Notes: generated by a model not told the origin, from the sequence alone. DNA of 43,303 nt from Chloroflexota bacterium (GCA_028287745.1 JAQBPB010000113.1:1-43303), one strand, 5' to 3'. Positions 33,149 through 41,635 are shown, counted from the first letter of the stretch. Numbers and translations are program-made.

Positions 33149-33638
33149 GTAAAAGGCTCTTTTTCTTATTTACTCTATTGCTCGGTTTTTCCAGCCGCAA
33201 GCCGGACTTTTAACTTCCTGATCTTAAACGGCTAACTGCTATCAGTTTAACAAGCGAACCCGGTCTTAACAATCTTTGTGCGGACTGGTACTTTAACATT
33301 ATAAAAAACCTGGCAGGTTAAAAATTCTTGATTTTGCTACTATTTTATTTTACTCGACGTTTCGTATGATTTTTCTGGAACTCTTTCCTAAAATCAAAGA
33401 GCCTGTCTGGATTTGTCATCTTTGTGTCATTTAAGGCTGTTAAAATACTATAGCCCGCGTGGGCCCACTAAACCTGAAAGTCATCCTGATAGGCCATTCG
33501 TAACTTCTGCCTGGTACATTACTTTTATTATAAATTATTGATAATTCTCATCAATTAATTAAAATTTATGAAACAATGAGGCTCAGAAGGGTGTCAAAAC
33601 CACCGAGTGAAAAAATGTAACCAGGAAATAGGAGAGCA
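33149..33638. other. 490-base intergenic region between divergent genes
   Basis: It holds the starts of the CoxL-like gene (left) and of the ABC permease (right). The clearest signal is the Pho-box-like promoter at 33413-33446. The stretch 33515-33570 is AT-rich with short inverted repeats (ATTGAT/ATCAAT at 33537-33555). GAAATAGGAGAGCA precedes the permease ATG. No reading frame or RNA gene was identified. Confidence 0.55.
33413..33446 (+). promoter_or_regulatory. Pho-box-like direct repeat and -10 box before the ABC permease
   Basis: TTGTCAT (33413-33419), CTTT, GTGTCAT (33424-33430) are two 7-base direct repeats 11 bases apart, each 6/7 to CTGTCAT of the enterobacterial Pho box. A TAAAAT -10 (33441-33446) follows after 10 bases, the spacing of PhoB-activated promoters. 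The leader to the ATG is about 185 bases. Confidence 0.5.
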
Positions 33639-36260
33639 ATGAAAAAATTTACCTTATATACAAAATATGCCTGGCGTTCAATCCAGCGCGGAGGTCAGCG
33701 AAGTTTTTTCGCTATCCTGTGTGTGGCGGTAGGGGTAGCGGCTATTGTCGCCCTGCAAACGACCGGATTTTCGATCCAGGATGCGGTCGCCGGGGATGCC
33801 CGGACTAACGCCCGGGCGGACGTTGTTGTAAACAGCCGCCAGCGTTTCTTTACGGACCAGGACCTGGCCCAGATCGAAGCTATCAAGCAAAAAGGCACTA
33901 TTCTAGACTATACCACCTGGAATGAAGATAACGGCCTCACCATTAAAAAAGCCGATGGTTCTAGCAGTAACCAGTTTGGCAGTTTCTTTCTGGCTTTCAG
34001 TGTTGATCCGGCCAAATACCCCTTCTATGGGCAGCCGGCACTCGCCCAGCCGAAAGATAAAACCTTAAAAGACCTTTTAGTACAGCCGGGCCAGATAGTC
34101 TTAAATGACAAAATGGCTACCAGCCTGGGCGCAAAAGTCGGCGATAAAATCAAAGCCGAGGGTGACAAGATGGTTACCCTTGAAGTAGTCGGTATTCTTT
34201 CCGGCAATACGGCCACTCCTGACAACGGTCAGGCTTCGTTTACCGGTTACAGCTATATCAGCCAGGCTACCGCTAAACTGGCCTTCAAGCCGGAAAATAT
34301 CCAGCCGGGCACTGTATTTATCAAAACCACAAGTACCCTGGCTGCCGACAACGCCGCCCGTGATGCTGTTAAAGCGGCCTCACCAATTTTTGATGCCAAG
34401 ACCAGCGGTGAACTCAACGACCAGTTAAAACAGGCCAGTTCCGGTTTGCGGCAAATGCTGAGTTATGTCGGTCTGATAAGTCTTTTGATCGGCAGCGTTG
34501 GTGTAGTAAACACTATGCTGGTGGTGGTTGGCCGCCGTAGCACCGAAATTGCTACTATTAAAGCCCTGGGTATGGAAAGTAACCAGACGGTCCGGGTTTT
34601 CATGATTGAGTCGGCTATCCTGGGCGTTTTTGGCAGCGTCATCGGGGTAATACTTGGTGTACTGTTGAGCCTGGTGCTCAGTGCGGCGGCCAGCAGTTTC
34701 GTGGCTCGCCAGCTTGAATTCAACCTGTACTTCCAGCCAATCTGGATGGGCTTGGTAGTCGGTATTGTGACAGCGGTAGTTTTCGGGTTGTTGCCCGCTT
34801 ACTCCGCCAGCAAAATTCCCCCGGCCCAGGTACTCCGGCAGAAAACCAATGCCCTGCCGCGCATTTCGTTTATTGCCACGGCTCTGATCATCATTGTAAT
34901 GGCCCTGGTTATGGGTCTGCTGGCTGGAATTATCCTGGACGGACAGTTCATACAGGGAATTGTCCTGGCCTTTGGTACGCTGGTTGCCTGTTCTATACTG
35001 GTGCTGGTCTTTAGCGGCATCTTGTGGGTAGTCGGCAAGCTGCCGTTACCTTTCGGCCTGAATTACAAAATGGCCCGCCGTAACTTGAGCCGGGGCCGCG
35101 CCAAGAGCGCTACCACAATGCTGGTGATGATGGTCGGTATCTTTTCGGTGGCCCTGGTTATCATCCTGGCAAGCAGCCTTAAAGATACTCTTAAAAACAC
35201 TATCGAGAGCAGCTTTGGGTATAACCTGGCCTACTCTTCCACCGACAAGGATGAGACCGACAAAATGGCTAAACTGCTGTCGGATAAACAGGTTCCGGGC
35301 CAACTGAACTATGTGACCTTTGCCCGGTCTAATGTCCGGATGATCAGTGGCGGCGGCGTAAGTGCCCAGGAACTGATTGCCCGCAAGTTGCAAAAGGATG
35401 CCCAGAACCCGGATCAAAACCAGAATCGGAATGACGGCTTCGGTAATGGTGACCTGGCTTTCCTGGGTGGTCTTTCTTCCCAGGATGTAGGAGGTATGGT
35501 TAAGCTGGTCGAGGGTGCTAACTTTACCAATGATGACCAGGTGGTAATTAGTAAAGATGTCAGGGATAACTACGGCCTCAAAGTAGGCGACAAACTGGTC
35601 TACCAGGACCTCAGTAACGGCCAGCCGTTTACCCTGACAGTCAGCGGCATTGTTGAGCAGAAGAATTTCCTGGTTTCTCTCGGCCCGGCCGCAACCACTT
35701 ATACCCGGGTTCAAACGCTGCCCGGCAATATGACCCAATTTACGATCAATGTCGACCGGGCCCAGCTGGAACAGGCCAAGACTTTCATTCAATCAAGCAT
35801 GGGCAAGGAAGCAACCGATCTGTCGTTCATTACCAATATCTTTAACCAGATTATTGACCAGATTACCGCTTTCCCGGTCCTGCTGGCGATGTTGAGCCTG
35901 ATCGCCGGTGGCGTATTGATTGCCAACAACGTGGCTCTCGCCGTGCTGGAGCGCCGGACTGAAATGGGTGTAATGAAGAGCCTGGGCGCGGATAGCAGCC
36001 GGGTTTTCCAGATCATCAGCTGGGAAACCAACATTGTAGCTTTCCTGGGAGCGGTGCTGGGCTTTGCCCTGGCCTCCGGGATTGCCTCAGCGCTGGTCGG
36101 CGTATTTGGTACCGCCGATAACCCGGCTGTGCTATCCATCTCACCCGTCGTAACTATTGGCCTTTTAGGCCTGGCGGTCGGACTGTCGCTGCTGGCGACC
36201 TTCGGCTCGGCCTGGGGCGCGTCCAGGGAGAAACCTTTAGTGGTGTTACGTTATGAGTAG
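33639..36260 (+). CDS. FtsX/MacB-type ABC transporter permease, 873 aa
   Basis: The protein starts with a membrane helix (about residues 18-38) and a large extracytoplasmic MacB-like domain (about 45-270), then a block of three membrane helices (about 275-395) ending in YSASKIPPAQVLRQK. A second unit repeats this pattern: two middle helices, a second extracytoplasmic domain (about 510-720) and a final three-helix block (about 735-865). Two fused FtsX domains give about ten helices, as in large LolCE/lipoprotein-release-like or antimicrobial-efflux permeases. GGAGAG precedes the ATG. The ATPase gene lies 122 bases downstream, so the pair makes a full exporter; the substrate is unknown. Confidence 0.9.
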   Translation: MKKFTLYTKYAWRSIQRGGQRSFFAILCVAVGVAAIVALQTTGFSIQDAVAGDARTNARADVVVNSRQRFFTDQDLAQIEAIKQKGTILDYTTWNEDNGLTIKKADGSSSNQFGSFFLAFSVDPAKYPFYGQPALAQPKDKTLKDLLVQPGQIVLNDKMATSLGAKVGDKIKAEGDKMVTLEVVGILSGNTATPDNGQASFTGYSYISQATAKLAFKPENIQPGTVFIKTTSTLAADNAARDAVKAASPIFDAKTSGELNDQLKQASSGLRQMLSYVGLISLLIGSVGVVNTMLVVVGRRSTEIATIKALGMESNQTVRVFMIESAILGVFGSVIGVILGVLLSLVLSAAASSFVARQLEFNLYFQPIWMGLVVGIVTAVVFGLLPAYSASKIPPAQVLRQKTNALPRISFIATALIIIVMALVMGLLAGIILDGQFIQGIVLAFGTLVACSILVLVFSGILWVVGKLPLPFGLNYKMARRNLSRGRAKSATTMLVMMVGIFSVALVIILASSLKDTLKNTIESSFGYNLAYSSTDKDETDKMAKLLSDKQVPGQLNYVTFARSNVRMISGGGVSAQELIARKLQKDAQNPDQNQNRNDGFGNGDLAFLGGLSSQDVGGMVKLVEGANFTNDDQVVISKDVRDNYGLKVGDKLVYQDLSNGQPFTLTVSGIVEQKNFLVSLGPAATTYTRVQTLPGNMTQFTINVDRAQLEQAKTFIQSSMGKEATDLSFITNIFNQIIDQITAFPVLLAMLSLIAGGVLIANNVALAVLERRTEMGVMKSLGADSSRVFQIISWETNIVAFLGAVLGFALASGIASALVGVFGTADNPAVLSISPVVTIGLLGLAVGLSLLATFGSAWGASREKPLVVLRYE

Positions 36261-36274
36261 CCGGTAGTACGAAG

Positions 36275-36315
36275 CCGGTAGCGGGTTCCTGAAAAGGTTA
36301 TTCGCTCGCTACCGG
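36275..36315 (+). other. stem-loop between permease and ATPase genes
   Basis: CCGGTAGCG (36275-36283) and CGCTACCGG (36307-36315) are 9-base perfect inverted arms, 23 bases apart, with a further GCCGGTAG copy just before at 36269. There is no T-run, so it is more likely an mRNA-processing or attenuating stem that adjusts permease:ATPase ratio than a terminator. Confidence 0.45.
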
Positions 36316-36382
36316 TCCTCTTACTGGCACTGTCTAAATCTTTTCCGGCTACTTATACTCTTTGAAAGGAGTCCTTTTACAA

Positions 36383-37114
36383 ATGCAAACCGAACCTTTT
36401 ATAAATGAAAGCAAAACACTGTTGCAGCCCAGCGGACCGGCTATAATCGAAGTCCGTAACATCACTAAAGAAGTAAAACTCAATCGCGAACAAAAATTAA
36501 CCATTCTAAATGGGGTTAACTTTCAGGTTAACCAGGGCGAAATGGTTGCGATTGTCGGGGCCAGCGGCTCCGGTAAAACCACTATGCTGGGTCTTATCGG
36601 CGGCCTGGATACCCCGACCACCGGCCAGGTCTTTATTAACGGCCAGGACATCAGCAAGTTAAAAGAAAAACAACTGGCGCAGGTCCGCAACCGGACCATC
36701 GGGTTCGTTTTCCAGTTCTTTAACCTGGTGCCGACCCTGACCGCTCTTGAAAACGTAATGCTGCCGATCCAATTCGATAAAAAGCCCCAGTTCAAACCGG
36801 AAGAGCGTGCTAGGGAATTGCTCGACATGGTTGGCCTGAGCCATCGTTTGAATAACCGGCCGACTCAACTTTCCGGTGGCGAGCAACAACGTGTGGCGAT
36901 TGCCCGCGCCCTGGCTAACCAACCGGCCTTGCTGTTGGGTGACGAACCGACCGGCAACCTGGACAGCCATCGCAGCCAGGAAATATTAGAATTGCTGGCC
37001 GACCTGCGCCGCCGCCTGGGTCTGACCGTCTGCATAGTTACCCACGACTCCAAAATCGCTTCTTTGTGCGACCGCCGGGTTACCATGAAAGACGGCGTCC
37101 TTTACGAAGGCTAA
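36383..37114 (+). CDS. MacB/LolD-type ABC transporter ATPase
   Basis: The 243-residue ATPase has Walker A GASGSGKTT (59-67), Q-loop QFFNLVPTLTALENVMLP, signature LSGGEQQRVAIARAL (about 163-177), Walker B LLGDEPTGNLD (about 184-194) and switch His in CIVTHD. The NLVPTLTALENV and DEPTGNLD stretches are typical of the LolD/MacB/FtsE branch that pairs with FtsX-type permeases. ATG at 36383 is chosen; a TTG at 36362 precedes the AAAGGAG ribosome site. A strong terminator follows. Confidence 0.93.
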   Translation: MQTEPFINESKTLLQPSGPAIIEVRNITKEVKLNREQKLTILNGVNFQVNQGEMVAIVGASGSGKTTMLGLIGGLDTPTTGQVFINGQDISKLKEKQLAQVRNRTIGFVFQFFNLVPTLTALENVMLPIQFDKKPQFKPEERARELLDMVGLSHRLNNRPTQLSGGEQQRVAIARALANQPALLLGDEPTGNLDSHRSQEILELLADLRRRLGLTVCIVTHDSKIASLCDRRVTMKDGVLYEG

Positions 37115-37130
37115 TCTAATTTTCCCCACT

Positions 37131-37167
37131 AAAAAGCTCTGCTTCCAATCGGGAAGCAGAGCTTTTT
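37131..37167. terminator. strong bidirectional terminator
   Basis: Arms AAAAAGCTCTGCTTCC (37131-37146) and GGAAGCAGAGCTTTTT (37152-37167) are perfect 16-base inverse complements around a 5-base loop. The flanking A5/T5 allows termination from either side, ending the ABC transporter transcript and the minus-strand chaperone/effector transcript. Confidence 0.9.
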
Positions 37168-37271
37168 AATTGCCGGGGACCGGTGGCTTAGTTTCAAGCC
37201 GCAAAGGGCGCGGCAGGCCGGGCTTTAGCCCCTGGGAAATTGCCCTGTTAACTTCTCCCGTTCGCGGCGGC

Positions 37272-37754
37272 CTAATCTCCGGCAGGATGCACCAGGACCA
37301 CAGCCGGTTCCTGCCGGGACATTTCACTTAACTCGTTAATCAGGCCGAGGGCGGCCATTACAAAGTTCTGGAAAAGTCCGCCGAACTGCTCCGGGGTTAT
37401 GGCGGCAAGCGGCCAGTGGTAAAGGGCCACCAACCGGTCGTTATTGCCCCCGGCACTGACCCCAAAACCGGCCCCGTTTACCTGGTCGGCGTAAAACTGC
37501 CGGTAAAATAGCGCTTCATAAAAAGCGGCGGACGGCTGTTCCTTTAAGACTGCTAAAGGAGTAAGCAGCGTAAAATATTTAGCCGTTTTAGAAAGGACCA
37601 CCTCAACTATGAGCTGGCCGTTGCTAAGCTTAACCAGGGTATCAGGCATTGCAACGGGGATTTGGCCCCAACCGTTTTCATCCAGGGCCAGTTGGGTATC
37701 TTTAGCCCGGCTCATTACCGCCAGAGCCTGGCTTAAATCTTCTCTAAGTGCCAT
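37272..37754 (-). CDS. CesT/YbjN-like secretion-chaperone-type protein
   Basis: The 160-residue acidic-rich protein has the alpha-beta-beta-beta-alpha-beta-beta-alpha layout of type III-type chaperones (CesT/YbjN fold): an N-terminal helix (about residues 1-18), strands around LVKLSNGQLIVEVVLSK and KYFTLLTPLAVL, a middle helix SAAFYEALFYRQFYADQ, strands GFGVSAGG and DRLVALYHW, and a C-terminal helix EQFGGLFQNFVMAALGLINELSEM. There is no signal peptide. It follows the putative effector by 6 bases; its AGGA ribosome site overlaps the effector's TAG stop, so it is translationally coupled. The natural reading is a dedicated chaperone for the effector. Fold assignment is by eye. Confidence 0.55.
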   Translation of the reverse strand: MALREDLSQALAVMSRAKDTQLALDENGWGQIPVAMPDTLVKLSNGQLIVEVVLSKTAKYFTLLTPLAVLKEQPSAAFYEALFYRQFYADQVNGAGFGVSAGGNNDRLVALYHWPLAAITPEQFGGLFQNFVMAALGLINELSEMSRQEPAVVLVHPAGD

Positions 37755-37760
37755 TTGTTC

Positions 37761-39356
37761 CTAGTTATCTTCCTCCGGCTTTGGCCGTCCCATGATGTCA
37801 ATGCCGATAGTTTGTCCAACCGGCCTGGCGTAGTTTCCGGTAAAGCTGTGACCGCCGGACTGCTTGTTCAGCTTGGTCTTAGAATTGCCCGAAGCGATTT
37901 TTGCACCGGCTTTAGTATAAGTGCCTACTCCCAGGCTGACCACATCGCTGCTACCTACAAACATTTCCACAGGCAGGACCGACGAAGGATAGCTTACGGC
38001 ATTTCCGGCGTACACCAACTGGATATATTTATCCATGTTTTCGCGGGCCAGCTTATCGGCAAATTGCTGGGCCTGGCCTTCAATTGCCAGACTTAAAGCG
38101 GTCTGGAAATCAAAACCCATCCCATTATTGGCTATATAGTGGGCCAGTTCCCTGGCCTTTTTAATAACTTCGGGTTCCTTTCTGGCCGCAACCGCATAAA
38201 GTTCGACCAGTTGTTTGTGTGCATTGCGAACCGCGTTATCCGTCTTTATCGTTCCACGGCTGTGGGCCGAAACAGTAGTCCGTTTCTTCCTATTGACCGC
38301 TTCAAGCATCAAATCAGTCTGGGAAAGGGTAACGGTATCATCCATCCCGACTTTACCCTTGAGACAATCAAAAACATCCCCGGCAAACCCGGAAAGCCCC
38401 TCGCCGCGCTGGGCGCTGTAAGTATAAAGCACGTCTACCGCGTCCTGGTTCAACGCTACGCCGTTTTCTTGCATCTTTTCATCCAGGGTCTGGTTGATAG
38501 ACTCCTGGAGGGCCAGGGCGCTATCAATGCCTGATTGCGGTTTAACGTTCATGCCATTCAGGTGGGTGACCCTGGGATACCAATCACCCAGGCTAACCGG
38601 GTTGTCATAATAACGGACCACCGGCATGGTAGACTGGAAGTCCGTAACCTGGCCAATGGCAAAATAGACCGGTTTATCATCTACAATTTTCTTTTTGACT
38701 TCTTCAATAATCCGGTTCGGTTTTCGCCCGAAAACCCGGTATTGCTTGCCGTCAAAGTCATCAAAAGTGGCATTTTTACCTGGCGCGGTTAGCGTACCAC
38801 CTTCACTCGAAGCTTTAACTTTTGGTGGTTCCACCACGGCTTGCTCGCCCACCAGGTCTTTTTCGGCCCGGGCCTGGGCTTGCAATTCCAGCACCCCCGC
38901 CCGGCGCCCATTCTTTTTCTCGGTCCCTCTGACTTCAAGCCAGCTTTCGATGCTCTCCAGCAAAGCGGTTAAGTACTGGCTGGATTTGCCAAAGAGTTCC
39001 CCTTTTTTGTGAAACTCCGTCAGGGCTTTATCCACTACCTTAATTTTATTACGGCTGGCCGCGCGAATAGCAGTTAGCTTTTGAAATTCCTTGATTGACA
39101 TTATCTCTCGCTGGAGCGTCCCGGCTGCCGGGTTGGGATTTAGCTTACTCCGCTGTGCCAAAAGCCGCTGCACCGCCTGGTTGCCCACCGTCTGCTGCAA
39201 GCGCAGAACATCGGCGGGTTTAACCGGCCCCGCCTGGTTTTTAATGGCCTGGTAGCTTGCGCTGGCAGTTGGTGAGTAAGAGCTGCCCTGATTAATCCTG
39301 GGGCTGTCGGATTTGTCCGTATTCGGAATGAGTTGAGTTGCTGTTTGTTTGTGCAT
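37761..39356 (-). CDS. putative injection-system effector with alpha/beta-hydrolase-like toxin domain
   Basis: The 531-residue protein has a disordered, Ser/Thr/Asn-rich start (residues 1-45), then LRLQQTVGNQAVQRLL (51-66), a motif found near the N-termini of proteins associated with extracellular contractile injection systems. A helical region (about 84-170) is followed by a probable hydrolase part. This includes THLNGMN (264-270), DVLYTYSAQRGEGLSGFAGD (308-327), the nucleophile-elbow-like SAHSRGT (Ser366), FVGSSDVVSLG (Asp471) and GGHSFTGNYA (His503), in the order Ser-Asp-His expected for a lipase/hydrolase triad. No signal peptide or membrane segment is seen. The ATG at 39356 has an AAAAGG ribosome site. 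A CesT-like protein is coupled downstream. Function is inferred; triad spacing is plausible but unproven. Confidence 0.55.
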   Translation of the reverse strand: MHKQTATQLIPNTDKSDSPRINQGSSYSPTASASYQAIKNQAGPVKPADVLRLQQTVGNQAVQRLLAQRSKLNPNPAAGTLQREIMSIKEFQKLTAIRAASRNKIKVVDKALTEFHKKGELFGKSSQYLTALLESIESWLEVRGTEKKNGRRAGVLELQAQARAEKDLVGEQAVVEPPKVKASSEGGTLTAPGKNATFDDFDGKQYRVFGRKPNRIIEEVKKKIVDDKPVYFAIGQVTDFQSTMPVVRYYDNPVSLGDWYPRVTHLNGMNVKPQSGIDSALALQESINQTLDEKMQENGVALNQDAVDVLYTYSAQRGEGLSGFAGDVFDCLKGKVGMDDTVTLSQTDLMLEAVNRKKRTTVSAHSRGTIKTDNAVRNAHKQLVELYAVAARKEPEVIKKARELAHYIANNGMGFDFQTALSLAIEGQAQQFADKLARENMDKYIQLVYAGNAVSYPSSVLPVEMFVGSSDVVSLGVGTYTKAGAKIASGNSKTKLNKQSGGHSFTGNYARPVGQTIGIDIMGRPKPEEDN

Positions 39357-39611
39357 GAGATAAACCTTTTGGCATAAAGGTGAAACTATTTCGCATTGGT
39401 GGGGAAATAGCGAGAAAAAGTAAGAGTAAGATATCCGGTAATTAACTCTATCTTAGTTTGTATTAAAAATCAATAATTCAACTGACCTGTTTTACACCAG
39501 GCGCTTTCATTTAATTAATAATTTCTTATTTCGCTTAATTGAAGTATAAATGAATTGCAAAAAGGGAGTTGGTTGCACTTCAAGGGAGTTTTTGCGCTGG
39601 AAAATGACCCG

Positions 39612-40166
39612 TCAGGAGGTTCCAGGAATTACCAGCGGGCGGTCCGGCTGGAAAAGTTTGATGCCGGCCTCGGCCAGGTTTACTTCGGCCAGCAAGTCGG
39701 CTACGTCCAGGTGATAGACCGGGTGAATATAGTCCGGGGCCAGGTCGTGCAGCGGTTTTAAGACAAAACCGCGCCCGCGCAGGCGGGGATGGGGTATCTG
39801 GAGGGCGGGTTCGTCCAGGACAAGGCCGTTATAAAAGATAATGTCCAGGTCAATCGGGCGCGGGCCGTTGCGAAAGTTGGGCTGGCGGCCCAGGGTCGCT
39901 TCAACTTCTTTGAGATAAGCCAGCAGGGCCAGCGGTTCCAAATCGGTCCTGGCTCTAAGGGCCATATTTAAAAAATCCGGCTGGTCGGCATAGCCCACCG
40001 GGGCCGTTTCGTAAAGCGCCGAAAGTTCTTTTATCTCAAAATGGCCCCCGGCTTGCAAATGGTTGAGGGCGGCTTGCAGGTTGGCCGGGCGGTCACCCAG
40101 GTTTCCACCCAGGGCCAGGTAGACTTCGTATTGTAATTGGGACTGCCGGTCCTCAAAGGATTGCAA
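39612..40166 (-). CDS. folK: 2-amino-4-hydroxy-6-hydroxymethyldihydropteridine pyrophosphokinase
   Basis: The 184-residue HPPK has YLALGGNLGDRPANL near residue 16, the family opening with the pterin-binding GxNLGD loop, YETAPVGYADQPDFLN, and RPIDLDIIFY with the metal-binding Asp residues. It transfers pyrophosphate from ATP to the pterin in folate synthesis. The start is TTG at 40166, supported by GGAAGGA 8 bases upstream; there is no better ATG. Other folate genes are not adjacent. It lies 65 bases after the acyl-CoA dehydrogenase gene on the same strand, separated by a strong hairpin. Confidence 0.93.
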   Translation of the reverse strand: MQSFEDRQSQLQYEVYLALGGNLGDRPANLQAALNHLQAGGHFEIKELSALYETAPVGYADQPDFLNMALRARTDLEPLALLAYLKEVEATLGRQPNFRNGPRPIDLDIIFYNGLVLDEPALQIPHPRLRGRGFVLKPLHDLAPDYIHPVYHLDVADLLAEVNLAEAGIKLFQPDRPLVIPGTS

Positions 40167-40182
40167 GTGGTTGTTCCTTCCG

Positions 40183-40223
40183 GAAAAGGCTGGCCGGGCC
40201 TGTAGTTACAGGTCCGGCCAGCC
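40183..40223 (-). terminator. hairpin between acyl-CoA dehydrogenase and folK
   Basis: 17-base arms (40188-40204 and 40207-40223; 16 of 17 paired, the odd one G-U) with a two-base centre; the core is GGCTGGCCGG. On the minus strand it is followed by CCTTTTCC. It sits directly after the dehydrogenase stop codon (40232-40234) and before the folK ribosome site, so it probably ends or weakens the upstream transcript. Confidence 0.65.
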
Positions 40224-40231
40224 TGTAAGGC

Positions 40232-41434
40232 TTAAGCGCGCAATTTTTTGAGCAAGTCGCGGGCGATGACCAGCCGCTGGATTTGCTGGGTACCTTCATA
40301 AATCTGGGTAATCTTGGCATCCCGCATGTGGCGTTCGGCCGGGTACTCCTTGATGTAACCGTAACCGCCAAAGATTTGCAGGGCATCGGTTGTCACTTTC
40401 ATGGCCGTATCCCCGGCGAAGAGTTTTGCCATCGAACTTTCCCTGGCGCAGGGCAGGCCCTGGTTGTGCAGGTAAGCCGCCCGCAGGGTCAGCAGGCGGG
40501 CCGCGTCAATCGCGGTTGCCATATCGGCCAGCATAAACTGGATGCCCTCGAAAGAGGTAATCGCCGAGCCGAACTGCTTGCGCTGGGTGGCGTATTCAAG
40601 GCAGTCTTCCAGGGCTGAACGGGCAATACCTACCGCCTGGGCCGCCACGCCAATGCGCCCGGCGTCCAGCGTATCCATGGTAATCTTGAAGCCGTCACCT
40701 TCTTCGCCCAGCCGGTGCGAGACCGGGACCCGCACGTTATCATAAAATACTTCGACGGTCGGCGACCCGGTGATACCCATTTTGTGCATGGGCTGGCCGA
40801 ACGACAGACCGGGGGTGCCTTTTTCAACCACAAAATCGGTCATATGGCGGTGCTTGTCTTTAAGTTCGGGATTGGTCACAGTTGAGGTTACATAAGTTTC
40901 GGCAACCCCGCCCAGGGTGATAAACACTTTCGAGCCGTTAATTACATACTCGTCCCCATCGCGGACGGCGGTCGTCTTGATACCGGCGGCGTCCGACCCG
41001 GCACCCGGTTCGGTAATCGCCAGCGCTCCCAGCTTCTCGCCACTGCACATCTGGGGCAGCCAGCGCTGTTTTTGTTCCTCGGTCCCAAACATCAGAATAG
41101 GTTCGGCTCCTAGCGAGATATTTACATCCGGGACCAGGCCGGTAGTGGCGCAGGCCGCGCAAAGCTCTTCGATCATGAGCGCAAAAAGAATATAGGATTG
41201 GCCCAGACCGCCGTATTCTTCCGGCAAAGGCAGGCCCATCAGACCCAGTTCTCCCATCTTCTTGACCAGGTCTTCCGGGAATTTGGCGGTCGCATCTATT
41301 TCAGCCGCCCGCGGTTTAACTTCATTGCGGGCGAAATCGCGGATGACCTGCATAATCTCTCGCTCGGTTTCATTCAATTGCAGGTTTATTTCATCCCGGC
41401 CCCGTTTAGCTGCTTGCGGATCGGTGGTATTCAT
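40232..41434 (-). CDS. acyl-CoA dehydrogenase
   Basis: The 400-residue protein has the three-part fold: an N-terminal helical domain (ALMIEELCAACATTGL), the middle beta domain with ALAITEPGAGSDAAGI and the FAD/acyl-CoA motif YVINGSKVFI, and a C-terminal helical domain with YATQRKQFG, ...QIFGGYGYIKEYPAERHMRDAKITQIYEGTQQIQRLVIAR. The catalytic Glu is the one in QIYEGT, as in short/butyryl-type enzymes. It oxidises acyl-CoA to enoyl-CoA and passes electrons to ETF. ATG at 41434 is chosen because GAGGAG lies 9 bases upstream; upstream starts at 41461 and 41506 are less likely. No beta-oxidation partner is next to it. Confidence 0.93.
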   Translation of the reverse strand: MNTTDPQAAKRGRDEINLQLNETEREIMQVIRDFARNEVKPRAAEIDATAKFPEDLVKKMGELGLMGLPLPEEYGGLGQSYILFALMIEELCAACATTGLVPDVNISLGAEPILMFGTEEQKQRWLPQMCSGEKLGALAITEPGAGSDAAGIKTTAVRDGDEYVINGSKVFITLGGVAETYVTSTVTNPELKDKHRHMTDFVVEKGTPGLSFGQPMHKMGITGSPTVEVFYDNVRVPVSHRLGEEGDGFKITMDTLDAGRIGVAAQAVGIARSALEDCLEYATQRKQFGSAITSFEGIQFMLADMATAIDAARLLTLRAAYLHNQGLPCARESSMAKLFAGDTAMKVTTDALQIFGGYGYIKEYPAERHMRDAKITQIYEGTQQIQRLVIARDLLKKLRA

Positions 41435-41626
41435 TGAAAATTTCTCCTCTTTTCTCTTCATTGAGTGTTGCTGCTTTTTCATAAGCAGGAAAATCATACC
41501 CGCCAATTTAAGGTTATTTTATCACATTGAGTTCGTACTTATCTTATTGGGCCTTCTTCGTAATCGTAAAACTTGAAAGTAACAAGTTTATTTTAGTACT
41601 ATTTATGATAGCGCTAAATTGTGATA

Positions 41627-41635
41627 TGCTAGAAT
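41627..41635 (+). promoter_or_regulatory. extended -10 promoter of the PAS sensor gene
   Basis: TGCTAGAAT (41627-41635) is an extended -10 with TAGAAT. No strong -35 is seen. The form TGCTANAAT is the same as before both response-regulator genes in the window. Confidence 0.45.
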
